Shown here: positions 50,460 through 61,412 of the stretch, piece by piece
How the letters are laid out: each line of letters starts with the position of its first letter
How positions within the stretch are numbered: the first letter of the stretch is position 1
Assembly (NCBI GenBank): GCA_949316495.1
Contig: OX439000.1
Coordinates: 10,294,501-10,358,500 of the forward strand
From: Amphiduros pacificus
Lineage: Eukaryota > Annelida > Polychaeta > Phyllodocida > Hesionidae
Direction of reading: 5' to 3'
Length of the DNA: 64,000 nt
Translations under genes and position numbers: made by a program
The notes under the pieces: model-generated
Database searches by the model: none
What the model saw: only the letters and a program-made list of their open reading frames with translations
What the model was told of the DNA's origin: nothing

Positions 50460-52226
50460 AGATTCAAACCAGCTTTTTTAATTACCTGAGGATATATATG
50501 ATTGCATGATATTGTCTTTGGACAGTGATTGGTAGCTGATCTGTTTGTCCTATAGTCTAGTAATTTGAAGTGTGTTCTCTTTCATCTGTGCTGAAACATA
50601 GAAAACATTGTTACAGAATTAAAATATATCATTTTGGAAGAAGTAAACTGGAAGCCTTAACATTCAATATTAGAGATGTTGATAGTCCAGAACAAAATAT
50701 AAAATACAACTATAAACAATATATCACCCAGTAATAATACCTTAGTAAATTAAGAATATCAGTAAATTGTTAAATATGACAAATTAATGAGTTAACAAAA
50801 AAATGTTGTTCAAAGCAATGCATCGCCTAGACATCTGTAGAAATCTGCCAATATATAATATTCATAATTTTAATATTTCATATTGATGAATGTTATATTA
50901 TTTCATTTAATATTATTTATGAGAAATCAAATAAAGAAAACTAATTTCCTGAAATTTGTTTCACTTACTTGTTTTATTAAATATTATGTTCTCTGCATTA
51001 AAGACAAGACAAATCCTTCAAACAATCTTTCAGATAAATTCCATAAAATACACAATTGCCCTGAGAAAAATATGTGTTTGTGTAACAATCAAAGCACAGT
51101 GATAAGTGCTAAGTATACACACCACAACAAAATGTGCCTCCCTCACACTTTTTCCCAGACTTGGGACTGGGCCTGTGTGTTGTATTGTAATGTAAATACA
51201 ACTACAGGGTGGGTTAAGGCAAATCCAACAGTAGCTGTGCTATCAAGTCATGGACTAATACAGAACTGTTAACAAGTTTACATGAATCAACAATTTTTCA
51301 TCATCTACGTTTAAGTTGAGTTAGGTTACAGCTACTTATCTACTCTGTTCACTTTAATGCATAGAGAATTCTATTGTAAATTTAGTTCAGGAATATTCTT
51401 TTTCATGAGAATTATTCACTTGTTTTCTATATATTCAATAAATTATATTGGTACATGTTACTGATTTTTTTACTCTGTCAGTTTTATAGGAATATTTACA
51501 TGCAATACTGAACTGTCAGTCAGTGGATGTGAGCCTCTGTGGACCATGCAGGCAATGATGAACTGTCAGTGTCCCACATAGTCTCGATGAGTACCTGTCA
51601 GAATGCTGTCTTCCTCTCAGTGAACTGTTGATGTTTGCAAAAAAAATCAAAGAAAATTAATACAAATAATATGTTAGAATAAGTCTTAATGGGTGCAAAC
51701 ACTGTCAATAACAAGTGTCATACACAGCTGGCCATGGTCACAAGCAATTGTCATTGTGTACAGTGTCAGTAATGAGCATGCTGATAACAAAACAAATAAC
51801 CTACCGATTTACATGTCAAACATATCAAAATAACAGTCTTTGTCCACAGATTCTGAATATCTTTACTTTTTGTCGCTATGTTGAACCGTTGCAAAGATAT
51901 CACTGTTTTTCTCTGTATTGTTTACCTCCATGTTTTTCATGAAAACGTTTTTTTCTGTATTGTTTACCTCCATGTAAAATTGGGACTCAACAAGATCAAC
52001 TGAGATGAAATGTACGTGTACAAACCAGTCAAACTCCACTTGGATTTGTTCTCTGTTGCATGTTGCTAATTTGGGTCGCTGAAAATTGGCTCTCAAGTCG
52101 CTAGTTGAGTTGTACTTAAAGTAGGTCACAAGAGATCAGTTTCAACAGCCTCTGTGTGTGTGTAGCGTTTCCCTGCCAATATCAATGTACAAGGCGCTGC
52201 CGTGGTGGGCTAATTATAACGTGTGA
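50460..52226. other. non-coding right arm of the KDZ-like transposon
   Basis: No further exon recognised between the partner gene stop and the right inverted end. An open frame at 50883-51272 has no recognisable domain and no splice support. Confidence 0.4.
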
Positions 52227-52405
52227 AACGCTAGCGCTCGTAGCGTTGCTACAGTAAAATATCATCCCATTTCTAACTCAATAGTCGGGTTGGACACCAC
52301 CAAACATCGCTCATGCATGTTTGTTCAATTAGATAGAGCTCAACAGCAAACAATGTTTTGCATTTCTGGTTGGCCATAAAGCCATAATTAGCAAGTCTAA
52401 TTTTG

Positions 52406-52690
52406 GCAGCGCGTCATGCAGTGCGTCGCGCAGCACGTCAATTTTTTTCGAACACCACACTGAACAATGTAGGTGTTTACATGTATGCGTATTACTGATG
52501 CATAGCCTTTCGCATAGGGTAGCAAATGAAAACTGATACATAGAGTGACGCATAGGTTTCCCAAAGGTGCAAGTCTGATTTTGGCGGCAAAGTTTGACCG
52601 TGAAAACATCACAAAACTGACGCATACACGTGAACACTGCATGACGCTCTGCATGACGCACTGCATTGCACACTGCATTGCACACTGCAT
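52406..52690. mobile_element. hairpin (MITE-like) element with dodecamer-repeat ends
   Basis: Three direct 12-bp units (GCAGCGCGTCAT, GCAGTGCGTCGC, GCAGCACGTCAA; 52406-52441) face four inverted units (ATGACGCTCTGC, ATGACGCACTGC, ATTGCACACTGC twice; 52641-52688). Just inside, ACATGTATGCGTA is mirrored by ACGCATACACGTG. No coding capacity is supported. A solo end of the same type lies at 57551-57660. Confidence 0.6.
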
Positions 52691-53485
52691 TATGGCAACA
52701 ATAGTTAACTGCAGACCTCGGTGCTCGGCGAGTCTATCTCCGTGCTCCGTGGACTGCTCCTCCGTGGGATTTATGCAGCTCCTCGGCCGAGCAAATCCTT
52801 GCTCCGTGGTAGCACGGAGGAGCTCCTCGGCCGAGCAAACTTCCAAATCTTGCTCCTTGGCTTGTTTTATTTTATTCCTGAGCAATTATGTGTCTTATTG
52901 TAGATAATATAGACATCTTACCTGGCTATGGCATCGATTTAAAAGGAAAGTGACCCTTAAAAAGACAATTTTGACAACTTTTTGATAAATTTGATAAACT
53001 CCTCGCTTGGATGGACAATTCAACCGCCAGATGTCACCCTGGAAGTTTATTCCATCGCATATAAAGTCCACTAGGGGCTTGGTGGTCAACTTCATTGAAA
53101 CTGCTTTGAGAGGTAGTGACATCTGGCGGTAGTCTTAAGTATCTCTCTTGAAGGCCGACCTTTTAAAAATATGAAATTAAACCCTTTGATCACAGGTTTG
53201 GCCTTACATCACAAGGACTTTGAATGGCAATACTGTGAATGCTGATAATTGGTATCAGTGAAGTTTATAATTTGACCCTATTTGTTGAAACACCACTGAA
53301 TGGGAAGACATCAAAGGCTGCATGGAATCCGACTGGGCTGTACATAAATGACTTTTTTTCCAAGATGAAATCTTCATATTGGGCTTCAGTTTGAGTGATA
53401 TGCACATCACAACAATTCTCCCCATCGGTAACTCACCTATTATCGCTCATTATGCCTGCCACTTGGTGGAGCCACCAGCAGTGTG

Positions 53486-53546
53486 TGGAAACCACACAAG
53501 CTGAGTGGAAACCACACAAAAGCTGAGTGGAAACCACACAAACTAC
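53486..53546 (+). repeat. 20-22 bp tandem repeat, 3 copies
   Basis: TGGAAACCACACAAAAGCTG-like units start at 53486, 53506 and 53528. Confidence 0.8.
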
Positions 53547-54939
53547 CATTAACTATTATTGTATTATGTGTATTATTAGCCGAAATATTAATGTTAAATC
53601 TTCAAAACTATCATTCACTATCATTCACATCTTGTTATATTGTTCACAATTACGGCAGTCATTTTTTGGACCAAAACATAGTAAAAATCTACAAATTACA
53701 TATATAATTGTCTTCCTCTTGTTCTTACAATTTCAAACATATATAAATCATTTCTGTAAGTGTATTATTAACCAAGATCAGCAAGATATTAATGTGAAAT
53801 CTTCAAAACTGTATAAATATATAGATATAGATATGTAGACTCTTCTCTTACATTACATTGTTTTTTTCACTTGTTGCAGGTACAAGAAAATTGCAGAAAC
53901 AAGAGATGGTTCCATGATCATCAAACATCTTAATCAATAAAAAGAAATTCTTAATTGTTTATTTTTTATTTGTTCCATGGTTAAGATCAAAGGTCACGAA
54001 ATGCCCTTTGTGTTCAGCGGTGAAGCCACCCTTAAGATACCTTGTATGTGTGGATAGTTCCAGAAGCCAACCCTAAGACAAATTGCAAATGTGTGCTAAA
54101 ACGTGCACTTTTAGTTTTATATATTCACTTTTATTTTCATTTATTCACTATTACTTTTCATTTATTCACAACTCTATTGCCTCTTGTTGGCACAAGAAAA
54201 TTTGCAGAAACAAGAAGCTTTTCCCCTTTCCTAATACTAGTAATAGTAAAAAATAAAATTATGAATTTTTTAATTCTTGATTTTTTATTTATTTTTATTT
54301 GCACAAAAGCTGTGATCAAAAGGCATTGAAGGCCAATTGTGTTCAGTGGTGTGAAAAACCAATCTCAATAAATGACATCACAGGGCAAATTTCATTGATG
54401 CCAATTATCAACATTCACAGTATTGCCCTCCAAAGTATTTGTGATGTAAGGCCGAAACTGTGATCAAAGGGTATTCTGTCATTGTTTCCACTGTTCAGCC
54501 TTTAAGGGGGATTCCATGCAGCCTTTGATGTCTTCCTTTTCAGTGGTGTGAAAAAAAAATCAAAATTCCAAAAAAGGAAGGTCACAGGGTAATTTCAGAG
54601 ACATTTAAATATATTTGGTAATTTTTACCAATAGCATTTATAAGTAAGATATTATTCAAATCAATATGATATTCTTCACATAAGTAAGATACTTTTCACA
54701 AAGGAAAGAAATATTCCACAAAGGAAATACATTTTCACTACCAATTGGGGTTGCAAGGTTGTGATCTTTTTTTTTTAAATGATTTTGTTTTAATGTTTAA
54801 AACTGGAGTGGAGGTTACAGGGTAATTTTTACCAATGTCAACTATCTCAAAGAATTGATTTAAATATGTCTGAAATTGTCAGAATAAGACGAAGACAGTT
54901 ATATATGTATTTTGTAAATTTTACTTCGTTTTGGCCCCG

Positions 54940-55290
54940 ATAATATAACACATCAGAATATATAGAATTGAATTGTTTTTTTGCAAACATAGAAAATATA
55001 AAGAATAATGACTTTATACAGAAAACATAGGTAAAATCTTCATATTGGGCTTCTATTTGAGCGATATGCACATCAGAACATGTAGAATTTAATTGTTTTT
55101 TTGCAAACATAGAACATATCAAGAATAATGACTTTATACAGAAAACAAATATGAAATCTTCATATGGGCTTCTATTTAAGCGATATGCATATCAGAACAT
55201 ACAAAATTGAATTAGGTCTATTATTTGCCCACGTAGAATATATAGATAAGATAATGACTTAAAAGATGAAATCTTTGGATCGGGGTTCAA
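54940..55290 (+). repeat. array of units of about 120 bp, related to 42180-42640
   Basis: It has the same order of motifs as the left array: AAATCTTCATATTGGGCTTC, GAGCGATATGCACATCAGAA, then a Gln/Phe-neutral AT-rich stretch with TTTTTTGCAAACATAG. There are about 2.5 units, in direct orientation relative to the other array. Confidence 0.8.
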
Positions 55291-55666
55291 TGGCTGACAC
55301 GTCTTTGTTTTCAACGCCAATAGGGGTTGCCGTGGTGTGAAAGTCCCTGTATGACTGCCCCCTCCTATAAACACTTTGAACGTTTTGAAAGTCAGTGTGA
55401 GCGACAACATTCAGCCCCGGGCATTCAGCTCAATTGCAATCAGTGCAGTAAGTGTTGTTAAATGTTTGACAGTCTTAAAAATGTCTGAGTTTCAATTGCC
55501 ACTTCGGACAGTTGCCAGTCAACTGATAAACTGGAAATCATCTGTTATGGAACAGTTTTTGTCTCCACCGTGGAAATAAAGTACAAATATAATATAACAA
55601 GGTAGTGACACCAAGCGGCCAATCAATGCGGCGGAGGAGCAGTTTTCTCCTCCGTGGAAATAAACA

Positions 55667-55740
55667 TTAGTGTTCTCCAATCACCCATCGGCAAAGCCCA
55701 GATATCTGGGCTTTGCCGATGGGTGATTGGAGAACACTAA
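55667..55740. repeat. 74-bp perfect palindrome
   Basis: Two 37-bp arms meet at GAT|ATC with no spacer. The left arm starts TTAGTGTTCTCCAATCACCC and the right arm ends with its exact complement, GGAGAACACTAA. It interrupts a directly repeated context (ggaaataaac and gacaccaag(c/t)ggccaa occur on both sides). Confidence 0.97.
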
Positions 55741-56408
55741 AATAAACATATACAAATGTACTGTAGTGAGGTGGTGACACCAAGTGGCCAACTGATGCAA
55801 CTTTCCTCGGCCGAGAAAAAATTTTCTCCTCCGTGACAGCCCACGGAGCACGGAGGAAAACACGCCGAGCACAGAGGTCTACGGTTAACTGGTTCTCCAT
55901 TATGGACTGCACATATGGAACCACAGCCTAAATGTGAGAAAAATATTATCTACAAAATACTCTATATATGTTTTAGTGATTTATTTCCAATGTAATTATT
56001 TGTGATATTTTAAAGATCAATTTCTTAAAGGATTGAAGGTGAAATATTTTTTGGAGAATTTCACCTTCTGACAGCCCACAGTAGGTTCGGAGCAAGTTAG
56101 TAATGGTGGTATGTTCAAACTTTGTAAAAGTGAGAAAAAAAACCGAAACTCTCAACCTCCATATATATCTGTATAAGAGAATGATGTAAACACATCAGGT
56201 TGTAAAAACAAAGTTATAGCCTCGGATATGCCCTTGTAATGCTTTATATGTGATATATTGAGCCTGTCATAGCAAGCATTTATACTGGGCTTCGATACGT
56301 GCAATATTTGGTGGTATCCAACGACATGCTAAGCACTTGATTGCACAGATTTATCTGCCGCTAGATGGAGTTGGCTGGTAGACCGGCTAGGTGCATATCT
56401 GCTCATTG

Positions 56409-57186
56409 TATTAAAGTTGCTGTAACAGATAATATGATGTAAAATTTGACAAAAGTTATTTTCCAACCATTTAGAAATGTAATCCATGTGTAAACACATC
56501 AACCATATCACTTTTTGGTTTTGATGGGTCAATATTAAGTTTTTGAAGAAAGATTCAACAGGAGAGCTGGAAAAAATATCAGTCCCATGGGTTCAAAATT
56601 TCAAATTTCCTCATGGGGAATCCTAGTGATGTCATCACCTCAGCTGCCAGGCTCCTGCTGGTGCTGGGGCTAACAGGGCATGCGTCACAGGATGTTTTGA
56701 TTGCATGGCCAAGTAAACAATACACATGTGTTTCATTTTAAAATGGGAAGAAAGAAGTTATATCAAACCAAGGCAGAAAAAAATAAAGCCAAGAATGATA
56801 CCAGAGTTTACCTTCAGAATTACAACATACATAAACATGGAAAAACACATGGGTGAAGGAGGTCTGTCACATGGATCCTTGTTGCCCTCCCATCATGCCT
56901 ACCCCTAACCGGGGTCACATTCTTGCACTCCACATGCTAAAAATAGCTACCCTCAGCAGCTGTGTGGGGTATACCCTGGTCAGCAGCAGCAGGCCTGGCT
57001 GACCGTTATAGATGGCAGCCTGATGAAACCACATGGCTTGAGATAAACATTTGATTTCTGTGCTTGTAACATATATATTCTCACAAACAAGAATGGGGAT
57101 GTGTTGTGTGGAACATGTCCAACCAATTTTGAGGTATGTAAAAAATTGCCCGGGAAATGATATTATCTGTTACAGCAACTTTAATA
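56409..57186. mobile_element. MITE, Tc1/mariner-like, 25-27 bp terminal inverted repeats
   Basis: The ends at 56409-56435 and 57160-57186 are exact reverse complements over 27 bp, including TTAAAGTTGCTGTAACAGAT. Taking the outer TA on each side as the target-site duplication gives 25-bp terminal repeats. The 780-bp interior has no supported coding frame. A related end (TATTAAAGTTGTTGAACAGA) occurs alone near 60873. Confidence 0.75.
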
Positions 57187-57550
57187 GTTGCCAAGCAACA
57201 TGAGACGGAAGTCGCCGCACACTGCACAGAATAATGATAATATCATGTTGGACATTATTCATATAGAGAACCGCATAAACACCCAGCTCCTAGTGGCACA
57301 TGCAAGGGACGAAACAAGAATCTCAGCATTCCTGACCATTGGAGGCAGACGAGGTTGTAGACTATGTAAACGAATGCTTTCCCTTCAAACTTGTATAAGG
57401 CCATCTTCTAAAATGAATTATTTTGTTTCCCTGACTGTAGTGTTCCAAAACGAGTTTTAAGAAATTTAGATTAATTTGTTCTAAATTCAATCGTAGGACT
57501 ACACATAAAATTGTGATCACCTTTATGCCTTAAGTCCTGTTTTCATATGT

Positions 57551-57660
57551 GCAGTGCGTCACGCAGCGCGTCATGCAGTGCGTTATGCAGAGCGTCTTTT
57601 TTTTCGCTCATAATACTGAACAATGCAGGTATTTCCATGTATACATATTCATAATAATTA
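57551..57660 (+). repeat. solo dodecamer-repeat end, related to 52406-52500
   Basis: Four 12-bp units (GCAGTGCGTCAC, GCAGCGCGTCAT, GCAGTGCGTTAT, GCAGAGCGTCTT) are followed by a T-run. ACTGAACAATGCAGGTATTT and a CATGTATACATATT-like stretch come next, as in the hairpin element. No inverted partner was found to the right. Confidence 0.7.
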
Positions 57661-57990
57661 TTGCCTTCCGTAATGGCGTCTGTAATCAAATTCTCCCTAT
57701 CTGCTCTCCCATATCCGCTGCATTTTCAGAGCGCTATGATCGAATTTCACCTCGATTGTTGCTCTGGGTACTTCTGGTCCAATTATACACCAGTCAAAAC
57801 AAACGCACGTTATTCCTCCGCCTCCGTCATTTCAATCTGCTAGATAAGTGTGTACAGGTCTTCAACGGTCATCTTATGTTTACTATTTGATTAATCATGT
57901 TCCAATGTAAATAAACTGAACTGCAATTTCAAAAATATGTGCTGCATGTGTCCCGAGTGCAGACATTCACTACATTCACTGTTTTGCTAG

Positions 57991-60605
57991 TTGAGAAGGC
58001 AGAGGGTGTTTATGGTTTTTTGGATGAAGATGATCATGAAGAGAGTGAGAAGAAAAGGAGGTGTGTTTTTGTGAATGGCAGGGAGGAAAGTTTGTTTGGC
58101 AGGGAGGTGATCTGGAAAGAGGACCTGGGTGGTATGCCAAGGATCAGAGATGGCAATGTGTTTGCCTATCTCTGCCATCAGTGTGACTGGTCTAGAGAGA
58201 GGCAAGATGCTTTTGAAGAGGATGATGGGTACAGAATGTTTTTAGATGGCCATGTACAGAGTCTTCAGGTAAGTCTTACAAGGCAATGTCTCTGGTTTGG
58301 TTTGTTGATTGGGATAAGTTAGACATTTGCTTTATCTCGGTAAATTAAATTGATGAACAACTTAACATAGGGATTTCAGCTGAAATAAAAATTATGCCGA
58401 ACCTGAATATTTAATTATTATAATTTCTATGCAGATTGGTGTTATTGGTGGTCACACACAACATATTTACCTGCAAGGGAAAGTTAAGCCAGAGGAGAGA
58501 CAAACAGAACAGCCATATCCCACTTGGATCCTGGTGACAGTGACCAGTGGTCAAATAGTGTCTGCTGGTTGTAAATGTGTTGCGGCGTGAGTATTGAATC
58601 AACATTTATGAGACAAGAGGTCATTCTCAGCATATTAAAATAAAATATTGAAAATTAAGGAACAAGTCAAAATGATTAAAATATCCTTTAAAAAAATAAA
58701 CAATTAAGATTTTTATTTTGTAGAGATGACGGCACCTGCAAACACGTTGTTTGCCTCCTTTTCTGTATAGCAGATATGTGGGAGAAAAAAAGGGATCGTC
58801 ATGATCAAGTAGGAACAGATGTGCAGATGGATTGGGTAAAGCCCAGGAGGGAATCTGTTCCAGTCAAAGTGGAGGATCTGGATTATAGGAGAGACAAATC
58901 CTTACCCAAAAAACCAAGGCCAATTCCATCTCTATACACACCATCCACTGTATATCATACTCAACAGGATTATAAGGATTTACGGGCAGAGATTTCTAAG
59001 ATGTGCCGAACAGAAAGAGAAGGTATTCATATTTTTTAAAGTGTTGTATCACTTTTACCTAAATACAATAAAATGTATGGTTCATACTTGTGGCTACCAC
59101 AAGATGCAACCATGACCACATCTCACATCTTGTAATTTCTAAATGCAAATATGTGTCATTTAAGTACTGGGTGTCATTACACTACACATGACATGCATTA
59201 TGCCTGACTGGCCTGGTCCAGCTGTTAATGATTGTCACTTGACACCAAGAAGGTGTAAACTATAAACTATCTGTTTACATGTCATGTGGGATAAGGGAAT
59301 CAACAAATACATACACAACTTAATTGGAGCATAATGATTCTATTCCAGTGTAGTTGCATTAAACAGACAACTGTTATGAATTTTCAGATGCAATACTTCT
59401 GACAATGACTGACAGGAAGGCCCCTACTCCAGCACTCCCTCCTTCACTGCATAGTTTGGCAGAATTGTATAAAAAGAACCAAGCAACCTCCGACTTTGTG
59501 GATTACCTTTCTTCACATACAAGTAAAGACCAGATTGACTATCTGCAAGACCTCCCACAGGGTAGCAGTGAATGGACTACAGCAAGGATTGGGAGAATAA
59601 CTGCAAGCATTGCTGGAAGTGTACATCAGCATAAATATGGTAAGCACGTCTGGGGGTTGGGATCATTATTTTTATTGAATTTTGTTAAGAAATTACACTG
59701 ACTCTGCACATTGTTTTATAAACTCAATCACCATGCATTGCTTTACTGGAGATGAGCAGAATGAGGCACTGAATGTTCCAGGTCAAAACATGAGAGTATC
59801 ACTATTTTTTATTGTTTTTAATATCATAAATTCATAGATTTTAAATCTGAGCCTCATGGAAAATAAAAAGATTTATCATATGACAATAATGCATCACATC
59901 TATACTATGGACAGACAGAATGCAAGGAAATTTCCTCATCTCATTGCACAAGCACACCTCAAAAACAAATTTAACACAAAGGCATACAGAGTTCATGGTC
60001 CAGTAATTTATTTTTCTATTCAATATTTACATTTTTATTTAATATTTACAATTTCATTTTTACATTTCAGGCACATCTCTGTTTGAAAGGATTCTGGGAA
60101 AGCTACCACCTTTCAAATCTGCTTATGTGGACCATGGCAAAAAGTATGAAAATGTGGCCAGGACTATTTATTTTAGCAGGGAAACAAAAATCACAAACAA
60201 TTTCACATCAAAGAGTCTGGTATCATCATTGATACTGACAACCTATTCCTGGGAGCATCTCCAGATGGGATTGTATCATGCGCTTGTCATGGCACTAAAG
60301 TGCTTGAAATTAAATGTAGTTATAAGCATCAGAATATCTCACCCTATAATATTCCAGTTGTTGATAACAAGTATCATCTCTCTGTGTCTAAAGGACAGCT
60401 TCAATTGAAATCATCATCTCCATGGTACTACCAGGTCCAATTTCAGATGGGGGTTATGCAGTTACATTATTGTGACATTGTTATTCACACCTTGCAAGAC
60501 ATTGCTATCATTACTGTGCCTTTTGATGAGAAAGTATGGCTTGCATTGAAAACAAAGTCTATTAATCTATTTACTGACAATATTGTTCCACTACTTATGT
60601 CATAA
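57991..60605 (+). CDS. SWIM zinc finger plus YqaJ-type nuclease gene, mobile-element associated, one apparent frameshift
   Basis: Exons: 57991-58268, 58435-58586, 58724-59022, 59388-59639, 60071-60605, with GT-AG introns and consistent phases. The first exon opens after an AG (ttgctag) in phase 1, so upstream exons are missing or unseen. The SWIM finger is split by an intron: GCKCVA, then DDGTCKHVVCLL. The C-terminal half is a PD-(D/E)xK nuclease of YqaJ/lambda-exonuclease type: RIGRITASIAGS, HGKKYENVA, LGASPDG, VLEIKC and YYQVQFQMGVMQ are the key motifs. The reading frame changes once near 60208, between the HGKKYE and SPDG motifs, so this copy looks inactive. Such genes are common in invertebrate genomes beside HMGXB3-like transposases, and it may be a third gene of that element family. 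The predicted role is DNA end processing in the nucleus. Confidence 0.7.
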
Positions 60606-61136
60606 TTGTTACCCTGCCCCAGAATATGGGACAAAATATTTCCAGTGGAGAATTTAAGAAATTTATATTATTCTGAAGGATCACAAAATTTGATTTATTT
60701 ATGGGAATATTGAATTCCTGTCATGATATTCTGTTTTTGCTTTACTTATCTGTGATAAAATTCAATGTTACAAATAAAATAATTGTATCTACTTGTGTAC
60801 ATATGTTTTGATGCCTGCAGAGTGACAAATTGTTACCACTTAAAATACCAGATAGCTATGTTGAAGCATTGTATTAAAGTTGTTGAACAGAACATCTATT
60901 GTCTGGTTTTTTTTGTAGTCAGTGAAATAAATTGGAACAACACACACATATAATATATTTGCACACATTGATTTATTTCCTATAAATATGCTACCACCGT
61001 CTTACCTAGCTACATACAAACAATAATGAATATCAATACATAATCATAACATAATTATCGTATTATCGTGTGCACACTCTAACACAGAGTACAATGCCAT
61101 TTACATACCTATGGCTAGAACATTAAACTTGAGCGT
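60606..61136. other. 3' flank of the YqaJ-like gene, no gene seen
   Basis: AT-rich, with an AATAAA near 60774. A short fragment resembling the MITE end lies near 60873. Confidence 0.4.
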
Positions 61137-61160
61137 ATTGTATTGTATTGTATTTTATTG
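61137..61160 (-). repeat. (AATAC)n 3' tail of LINE
   Basis: On the + strand it reads TTGTATTGTATTGTATT. It marks the 3' end of the - strand LINE. Confidence 0.8.
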
Positions 61161-61412
61161 ACATTTAGTGTACAAGGAGGTCATTTCTTATTAAATAATT
61201 ATCAACAAATATTATCAATCATGGTAAATAGTCTCAATAATGAGGGGGTGAGCCACACATAATGTCCATCATATATGAAGTCATATGATCAATTTTACCG
61301 CTGAGTTCGTAATAACCATACAAAAGGTAATAATAAAGTACATACATAGCATTACATAAGAGTAAAAAATAGCTTAGACACTAGCATAATATTACATTCT
61401 GTTCTTTCAACT

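Larger units (their letters stand above)
41611..52262. mobile_element. KDZ/HMGXB3-like DNA transposon with divergent gene pair
   Basis: The block contains a - strand transposase gene (44315-47990) and a + strand partner gene (48846-50459), transcribed divergently. Inverted end motifs bound it. On the left are ATATTTTAC (41611) and AACGCTACAATCGCTAGCGTT-like sequence (41628-41648). On the right the reverse complement (52227-52262) keeps ATATTTTAC and AACGCTAC..CGCTAGCGTT. Several kilobases inside the left end (41.9-44.2 kb) are non-coding tandem repeats. Similarity of the ends is patchy and no clear target-site duplication was identified, so the exact limits are uncertain. The transposase frame is broken once, so this copy is probably inactive unless mobilised in trans. 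Confidence 0.6.
52692..55905. mobile_element. 3.2 kb non-autonomous element with long inverted repeats bearing CTCGGCCGAG
   Basis: The left arm (52692-52800) has GTTAACTGCAGACCTCGGTG, then CTCGGCG, CTCCGTGCTCCGTGG and CTCGGCCGAG. The right arm (55795-55905) has the reverse complement of the same series (GTTAACCGTAGACCTCTGTG in that orientation). The interior has an inverted pair of a CCCTTTGATCAC-bearing module (53165-53400 against 54300-54560). It also has an array of 120-bp units shared with 42180-42640. No protein-coding frame is supported, so it would depend on a transposase in trans. Confidence 0.65.

Noticed and set aside
52329-52907. Overlapping Cys/His-rich frames on both strands
   Set aside because: Generated by the dodecamer repeats and inverted repeats of the hairpin element.
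57188-57460. 90-codon frame with a helical N-terminal half, possibly a SANT-linked fragment
   Set aside because: The first 60 residues look vaguely like the coiled tail of Myb/SANT-like transposon proteins. There is no Trp-repeat domain and no partner exon, so the evidence is too weak to call.
57549-57890. Frame over the solo dodecamer end, considered as the missing first exon of the YqaJ-like gene
   Set aside because: The frame begins within repeat units, has no SWIM or nuclease motif, and no donor in the right phase was found.
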